Assembly (NCBI GenBank): GCA_036012155.1
Contig: DASCOT010000156.1
Span: 1 to 7,403, forward strand
Source of the DNA: DASCOT01 sp036012155
GTDB taxonomy: Bacteria > Acidobacteriota > UBA890 > WLXD01
Reading direction: 5' to 3'
Length of the DNA stretch: 7,403 bases
Shown: one piece after another, positions 1 to 4,427 of the stretch
Layout: every line of letters begins with the position of its first letter
Numbering within the stretch: position 1 is the stretch's first letter
Position numbers and translations under genes: made by a program
Notes under the pieces: model-generated
What the model was told of the DNA's origin: nothing
Seen by the model: only the letters and a program-made list of their open reading frames with translations
Database searches by the model: none

Positions 1-2
1 CG

Positions 3-149
3 GTTGCACCACCGGTTGATTTCGTTGCCGAGGCGGACGTGCGGCGCGCACTCGAACGAGGCGAGACCATACGCATCGGCCCAGATACGATCATCACTCC
101 CCTGGCGTACGAGTTTGGTGAAGACCACGATCTGTTCCAGCGACGCTGA
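3..149 (+). CDS. 3' end of an unidentified gene (48 codons, partial)
   Basis: An open frame enters from the left edge and stops at TGA 147-149. It reads V-A-P-P-V-D-F-V-A-E-A-D-V-R-R-A-L and ends in D-L-F-Q-R-R. The middle contains an amphipathic helix-like stretch (EADVRRALERGE) followed by an I-G-P-D-T-I-I-T-P-L-A segment, which reads like a compact folded C-terminal domain rather than a random frame. Third codon positions are mostly G/C, as in the neighbouring genes. The following transglycosylase is in another frame and has no good start upstream of base 115, which fits a real gene ending here. I do not recognise the family with confidence. The I-G-P-x-T-x-x-T-P-x-A pattern vaguely recalls small domains attached to aldolase or microcompartment-type proteins, but that is a recollection and not an assignment. 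Confidence 0.6.
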   Translation, partial: VAPPVDFVAEADVRRALERGETIRIGPDTIITPLAYEFGEDHDLFQRR

Positions 150-2172
150 CTCACCGAGCCGCAAGCCGGCCGTCGTCCTGCTCATTCTGGGCGCCGTCGC
201 CGCCATCGGTTGCGCCCGGGCGTCGGCACCACCACCCGAGCTCCAACCGCCCACGGTCATCGAAGAGCCCCAACCCACCGTAGAGGAGCTGCGCGTCGAA
301 GCGGATCGGCTGTACGGCCTAGGGGCGGAGGCACTGCGAACCGGCGATGAAGCGGCCGCCCAGGAACACTTCGACGCCGCGATCAGCGTTTTCATGGAGG
401 CCGACATTCCGCCGGGCCGGGAGGCGGAGTTCCGTAGCGCCTTCAACAGCGTCATCAACCAGGTCGACACACAACAGCTCGACGTCTACCTAATCCCGGT
501 CGAGGCTAGCGCGCCCGAGCTCCCCAGCGAGGAGATCCCGATGCTCAGCTCCGCCGAGATCGATATGCTCCGAGCCCGCCTCGCCGACACGCTACCGGCT
601 CTGCCGCGTTTCACGATCCCCGTGCCAGTGGACAACCCGCGGGTCATCGAAGCGGTGAAATTCCTGTCGACGCAACGCCGCGAATTCATCCAGGGGGGGC
701 TCGAGCGAGCCCAGCGCTACATGCCCTTGATCCTCGAGACGTTCGCCAGGGCCGGCGTGCCTGCCGAGCTGGCGTGGATCCCCCTCATCGAGAGCCTGTT
801 CAAGCCTGTTGTACGGTCGCGGGCCAGTGCGGTAGGGCTCTGGCAGCTCATGGCCCCCACCGCGCGTCTCTATGGCCTGCGCGTCGACTACTTCGTCGAT
901 GAGCGGCGCGACCCGGTCAAGGCGACCGAGGCAATCTCGCGCTTCATTCTCGACTACTACGCCGAGTTCAACGATTGGCACCTGGCAATCGCCGCCTACA
1001 ATGGCGGCAAAGGCCGTGTCGGGCGCGCCCTTCGGCGCACCAATACGAGCGACTTCTGGAGCCTGGCCGCAACCCGAACGTTGCCGCGCGAGACCCGCGA
1101 GTTCGTTCCCAAGATCCTCGCCGCCATCCTCATCGGCTCGGAGCCGGATCGCTACGACTTCCTCATCGAGGAGCAACCGCCGTTCGTGTTCGATGAGGTC
1201 ACCATCGACTCGATGACCGATCTCCAGGTCATCGCCGAGGCGGCCGGGACGACGCTCGAGACGATCCAGGACCTGAATCCGCAGTTGCTACGGCGCACGA
1301 CGCCCAGGATCGCCGAGTACACCCTGCGAGTTCCCGCCGGCCACGCGCAGAGATTCCGCGGAGCCTACGCCGCCATTCCGGTCGACGATCGCGTACGCGT
1401 CGCCGAGCACGTTGTCGGTCGCGGTGAGACGCTGTCGAAGATCGGCGACGACTACGGTTTGTCGTGGCGCGCCGTCGCCGACTACAACGGCATTCGCGAT
1501 CCGCGCCGGGTTCGCGTCGGCACGACGCTGCTGATTCCCATTGCCCAGGCTGCCGGTAGCGTCGCCGTGCCGAGCAGTGTGCGCCCCGAGTTGGTCGAGC
1601 GGTCGGGCGTGGAGCGCGGCGCCAAGGTCGTACACACCGTTCGCCGCGGCGAGAGCCTGTGGTTGATCGCGCGCGCCTACGACACCAGGGTGGTCGACGT
1701 GAAGCGATGGAATGGTCTTCGGTCGGATCGCCTCAATCAGGGCGACACACTCGACATCTACTACGGCGGCATGGCAACCAACACGTCGACCGTCGCCGCC
1801 AACACCGACGAGCCCACAACAAGCCCTCAAAGGGCTGCCTCCTCTGCCCAAGAGATCACCTACACCGTACGCCGTGGCGATACCCTCGATGCCATCGCGC
1901 GCCGGCACGGAGTATCGCTGCGCGACGTGCGCGCCTGGAACAGCCTGTCGTCGAGCCGCATTTATCCCGGCGACAAGCTCACCCTGCACACCGACGGTAG
2001 CTCGGCCGCCACCACGTACACGGTACGGCGCGGCGACACCCTGGGTCGTATCGCGCAACGGTTCGGCGTAACCGTCGCGAAGCTCTGCGCCTGGAACGGC
2101 ATCGCCACAAACACGACGCTGTTTCCCGGTAACCGGCTGGTCATCCGCGACACCATCGGCACCGGGCAGTAG
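118..2172 (+). CDS. mltD: MltD-like membrane-bound lytic murein transglycosylase with four LysM domains
   Basis: This is a predicted outer-membrane lipoprotein that cleaves the MurNAc-GlcNAc bond of peptidoglycan with formation of 1,6-anhydroMurNAc. From GTG 118 it has 684 residues. A hydrophobic stretch (residues ~18-31) ends in A-A-I-G-C, an acceptable lipobox with Cys32 as the lipidated residue, followed by a Pro-rich linker. A TPR-like helical pair (~56-94) precedes the SLT (GH23) domain (~195-352). That domain has the catalytic Glu225 in I-P-L-I-E-S, then A-V-G-L-W-Q-L-M and A-I-A-A-Y-N-G-G, the standard family 1 landmarks. A degenerate LysM-like segment (~370-415) is followed by four clear LysM repeats at ~429-476, 505-551, 580-625 and 632-678, joined by Ser/Thr-rich linkers. 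E. coli MltD has 452 residues and two LysM repeats, so this version is longer. The frame is open back to base 4, but only non-ATG starts exist. GTG 118 (or TTG 115) gives M-K-T-T and a sensible signal peptide; the Shine-Dalgarno match is weak. The start overlaps the previous gene by 32 bp. The family is sure, exact orthology to mltD less so. Confidence 0.93.
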   Translation: MKTTICSSDADSPSRKPAVVLLILGAVAAIGCARASAPPPELQPPTVIEEPQPTVEELRVEADRLYGLGAEALRTGDEAAAQEHFDAAISVFMEADIPPGREAEFRSAFNSVINQVDTQQLDVYLIPVEASAPELPSEEIPMLSSAEIDMLRARLADTLPALPRFTIPVPVDNPRVIEAVKFLSTQRREFIQGGLERAQRYMPLILETFARAGVPAELAWIPLIESLFKPVVRSRASAVGLWQLMAPTARLYGLRVDYFVDERRDPVKATEAISRFILDYYAEFNDWHLAIAAYNGGKGRVGRALRRTNTSDFWSLAATRTLPRETREFVPKILAAILIGSEPDRYDFLIEEQPPFVFDEVTIDSMTDLQVIAEAAGTTLETIQDLNPQLLRRTTPRIAEYTLRVPAGHAQRFRGAYAAIPVDDRVRVAEHVVGRGETLSKIGDDYGLSWRAVADYNGIRDPRRVRVGTTLLIPIAQAAGSVAVPSSVRPELVERSGVERGAKVVHTVRRGESLWLIARAYDTRVVDVKRWNGLRSDRLNQGDTLDIYYGGMATNTSTVAANTDEPTTSPQRAASSAQEITYTVRRGDTLDAIARRHGVSLRDVRAWNSLSSSRIYPGDKLTLHTDGSSAATTYTVRRGDTLGRIAQRFGVTVAKLCAWNGIATNTTLFPGNRLVIRDTIGTGQ

Positions 2173-2207
2173 GACGAGACACCACCCTCGGCGACCCCTG
2201 TGGCGAC

Positions 2208-2660
2208 TCAGCCAGCATCCCCATCAAGGCCGTAGACCTGCGCTACCATCTGCCGCTCGTTGGCGTACGTAAGGCGTGCGATCGTCTGCGCTGGCGGTAA
2301 CCAACACACGGTATCGACCTCCGAGGCATCGACTTCGCCAATCACAGCCAAGGCCGCCATTCGGATGAAGCAGACGGCCTTCGGCTGACCCGCCACCAGG
2401 TACTCGAGACGAAACGACGGCCCGACGATCTGAGCCGCGTAGCCGGTCTCCTCGGCCACCTCACGCAGGGCCGCCTCTTCGATGCTCTCGCCCGCCTCGA
2501 CCTTGCCTTTCGGCAAGACCCAGTCCCCCGCCGATCCGTCGACGTGCTGGTAGCGCCGGCGGTGAACGACGGCTATCTCGATGCCCGCCGTGCCGCGGCG
2601 CTCGAGGATGCCGCCGGCAGCCGTCACCTTGGTTTCGGGTTCCATTGCCACGTCATACAC
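2208..2660 (-). CDS. Nudix (MutT-type) hydrolase
   Basis: This 150-residue cytosolic protein is a Nudix hydrolase, a family that cleaves nucleoside diphosphates linked to another moiety using Mg2+ or Mn2+. The complete Nudix box lies at residues 52-74 and matches G-x5-E-x7-R-E-V-x-E-E-x-G-Y, with Gly52, Glu58, Arg66, Glu67, Glu70 and Glu71 all present. It is preceded by the usual beta strands (A-A-G-G-I-L-E and D-W-V-L-P-K-G). The length is typical of single-domain members. The W-V-L-P-K-G-K-x-E-x-G-E context resembles MutT and diadenosine-polyphosphate hydrolase-like members, but the substrate cannot be read from sequence. The start is GTG at 2658-2660, chosen over an in-frame ATG at 2643-2645 because a strong Shine-Dalgarno precedes the GTG and nothing precedes the ATG. 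The gene ends 35 bp from the converging transglycosylase and is divergent from comM. Confidence 0.93.
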   Translation of the reverse strand: MYDVAMEPETKVTAAGGILERRGTAGIEIAVVHRRRYQHVDGSAGDWVLPKGKVEAGESIEEAALREVAEETGYAAQIVGPSFRLEYLVAGQPKAVCFIRMAALAVIGEVDASEVDTVCWLPPAQTIARLTYANERQMVAQVYGLDGDAG

Positions 2661-2663
2661 GAA

Positions 2664-2672
2664 ATCACCCCC
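2664..2672 (-). promoter_or_regulatory. Shine-Dalgarno of the Nudix gene
   Basis: Read on the minus strand this is GGGGGTGAT, a long match to the anti-Shine-Dalgarno end of 16S rRNA (consensus AGGAGGTGAT). The G run lies 7 bases upstream of the GTG at 2658-2660, which is ideal spacing and is the reason for preferring that start. Confidence 0.7.
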
Positions 2673-2742
2673 AGGGGCGAGAAACTACCCTGCGCTGGCC
2701 GTCTCCTGGCGGGGAACCCGTCGCCGAGACGTGAGACGAGAC

Positions 2743-2756
2743 CGGGGCTCACCCCG
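2743..2756 (+). promoter_or_regulatory. Small GC hairpin directly before the comM ribosome binding site
   Basis: CGGGG and CCCCG form a perfect five-base-pair stem around a CTCA loop. Two further pairs (GA/TC) are possible across one bulged C. It ends two bases before AGGAGG at 2759, so if folded in the mRNA it would abut the ribosome binding site. In DNA this GC-rich, such stems arise often by chance. A regulatory role is only a possibility. Confidence 0.25.
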
Positions 2757-2758
2757 TC

Positions 2759-2764
2759 AGGAGG
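2759..2764 (+). promoter_or_regulatory. Shine-Dalgarno AGGAGG of comM
   Basis: This is a perfect AGGAGG three bases before GTG 2768. The spacing is shorter than the usual five to nine bases. Homology places the start of the conserved protein (L-S-R-I-R-S-A) eight codons further on, and no better in-frame start is present, so GTG 2768 remains the best choice. Confidence 0.6.
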
Positions 2765-2767
2765 CCT

Positions 2768-4298
2768 GTGCAGGACGACGAGCGGGCCGCGCTGTCGCGC
2801 ATCCGCTCGGCGGTGATCAGCGGTGTGCACGCAACCCTCATTACCGTCGAGGCGCACCGCGGCAAGGGCCTTCCACGCCAGACCATCGTCGGCCTGCCGG
2901 GCAGCGCCGTGCGCGAGAGTCTCGACCGGATACACGCCGCCTGCAGCCACTGCGGGCTGGCGCTGCCGCCGCGGCGCACGACCATCAACCTGGCCCCCGC
3001 GGGAACACGTAAGAGGGGCTCGGCTCTCGACCTGCCCATCGCGGTGGCGCTGCTGGTGGCCGATGGCACCGTACCGCTAGAGCCCTTCGAGGGCACCGTA
3101 TGTTTGGGAGAGCTCTCGCTGGACGGCCGCACTCAGCCGGTACCGGGCGTTCTACCGGCCACCATGGCGGCACGCGCCGCCGACCTGCGGCGCGTTCTGG
3201 TTCCGACCGCCAATGTCGACGAGGCCAGCGCCGTCCCCGACGTCGAGGCACTGGCGATCGATTCGCTCGGCGATGCGGTGGCCTGGGCACGTGGCGAGCG
3301 CGATCTCGCCGTCGGCAGCGGCGGGATGCCGGAAGAACCTCAGACCGCTCTCCGCACCGACCTCGCCGACGTCAAAGGGCAGAGGGTGGCGCGGCGCGCG
3401 CTCGAGCTTGCCGCAGCGGGAGGACATCATCTGCTGATGAGCGGTCCCCCGGGCGCCGGAAAGACTCTGCTGGCCCAGGCCCTGCCCGGGCTTCTGCCGC
3501 CGCTGGACTTCGACGAAGCTCTGGAGGTAAGCGCCGTGCACTCAGTGGTGGGAGGGCTTCACGGCCGCGGGCTTCTTCAGGCACGCCCGTTCCGGGCCCC
3601 TCACCACGGAATCACCTCAGCAGGTCTGATGGGTGGTGGCTCCCCGCTACGCCCTGGCGAGATCAGCCTCGCGACACACGGCGTCCTGTTTCCTCGACGA
3701 GCTACCCGAGTACCGCCGCCACGCCCTCGAGTCTCTGCGGCAGTCTTTGGAACAGGGTGAGGCACTCGTCGTGCGCGCCAATGAGACCTGTCGATTCCCG
3801 GCGCGTTTTCAGCTCGTGGCGGCAATGAACGAGTGCCCCTGCGGCCGAGGCCCCGGGGACGACGGCTGCACTTGCGGCGATCTCGAGATCAGCCGCTACC
3901 GCCGTCGGGTCTCCGGCGCCCTGCTCGACCGCATCGACATCTTCGTCGCCGTCGAGCGCACCTGCCTACGCGAGCTCGTCCATGCCGACGCTGGAGAACC
4001 TACTGACGAGGTACGCAAACGCGTAATCGCCGCACGCCAGCTGCAGCGCCAGCGCAATCGCCACTTCGCCGGCGAGCCGACGGGGCTCAACACGACACTA
4101 CCGGCGCGCCGCCTGGACGTTGCCTGTGGCCTGGGACCGTCGCTCCTCAGCAAGGTCCGCGGATTCGCCGACGACCTACGTCTGAGCACCCGCGCCTGGC
4201 ATCGGATGCTACGGGTGGCGCGGACCATCGCTGATCTCGACGGTGCCGCCGGGGTACAGGAGCAGCATGCGCTGGAGGCGCTGCGCTATCGCCCCTAG
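2768..4298 (+). pseudogene. comM: ComM/YifB-type AAA+ protein (Mg-chelatase-like), interrupted by a one-base frameshift
   Basis: ComM (YifB) is a hexameric AAA+ motor, shown in Vibrio to promote branch migration during natural transformation. The first frame runs from GTG 2768 to a stop at 3760; the family sequence leaves it at base 3691 and continues in the +1 frame from 3693 to TAG 4296-4298. Joined, this gives 308 + 201 = 509 residues, the normal family length (about 506 in E. coli). An N-terminal domain (S-R-I-R-S-A and T-I-V-G-L-P-G) is followed by Walker A GPPGAGKT (226-233) and A-P-H-H-G-I-T-S-A. Walker B F-L-D-E (308-311) is where the frame breaks. A four-Cys cluster follows (Cys356, 358, 367 and 369 in CPCG...CTC), then L-L-D-R-I-D (385-390) and the Mg-chelatase C-terminal domain to 509. 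No stop codon or other decay is seen after the shift. As given, the first frame would make a 330-residue protein with no functional Walker B. Sequence error or a recent mutation is likelier than a long-dead gene. Confidence 0.9.
3689..3695 (+). other. comM: Frameshift site in comM (one extra C)
   Basis: The bases read TTTCCTC where the family motif G-V-L-F-L-D-E-L-P-E requires TTTCTC. Removing one C at 3692 or 3693 restores an uninterrupted reading through Walker B into the C-terminal half. The conserved sequence matches up to the Phe codon on one side and from the Leu codon on the other, so the site is located to within one or two bases. Confidence 0.88.
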
Positions 4299-4315
4299 TC
4301 GCGTGTAGGTCGGCC

Positions 4316-4427
4316 TCAGTAATGCTCCGGTCCCGGTACCTCATAGTCGAGCGAGAAGCGAGAGTGGCACGGAAGCCGCAGCTTGCACAGATTCGCACTC
4401 TTGAGCTCCGGTATCGCCGCTGGCGGG
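4316..4427 (-). other. Alternative reading frame for the gltB 3' end (possible frameshift)
   Basis: After F-W-Q-V-A-P the annotated gltB frame ends in a Gly/Ala/Ser/Gln-rich tail to TGA 4341. Hand count of third positions in its last 28 codons gives about 14 G/C of 28. The frame one base over (starting CCG at 4426-4424) gives about 21 of 28 across the same stretch and reads A-P-P-A-A-I-P-E-L-K-S, ending in Y-E-V-P-G-P-E-H-Y at TGA 4316-4318. It would need one surplus base in the GGG at 4425-4427. This rests on composition alone, because the GltB tail is poorly conserved. Confidence 0.4.

Larger units (their letters stand above)
2661..2767. promoter_or_regulatory. Divergent intergenic region between the Nudix gene and comM
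   Basis: This 107-bp spacer must carry the start signals for both divergent genes. Both Shine-Dalgarno sequences are visible at its ends. It is GC-rich, and I see no convincing -10/-35 pair on either strand; a TAGTTT read on the minus strand near 2684-2690 is the only slightly AT-rich candidate and is weak. That promoters lie here is inferred from gene orientation. Confidence 0.4.

Noticed and set aside
693..699. Run of seven G in the transglycosylase gene as a phase-variation or frameshift site
   Set aside because: The protein matches the family on both sides in the same frame. A single G7 run in GC-rich DNA is unremarkable without evidence of length variation.
1288..2058. Long minus-strand open frame (256 codons) opposite the LysM region
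   Set aside because: It lies entirely antisense to clear LysM repeats and has no recognisable domain. Long antisense frames are expected in DNA with G/C-rich third positions.
2173..2207. Possible terminator between the transglycosylase and the Nudix gene
   Set aside because: The GGCGAC motifs there are a direct repeat, not an inverted one, so no hairpin forms.
2581..3012. Plus-strand frame crossing the Nudix start and the start of comM
   Set aside because: It overlaps two well-supported genes and the intergenic region, and its Arg/Pro-rich composition is typical of a shadow frame.
4299..4340. Possible terminator between comM and gltB (GGTCCCGGTACC at 4329-4340)
   Set aside because: The stem is only three base pairs around a six-base loop with no T run. 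I see no convincing terminator in this short spacer.
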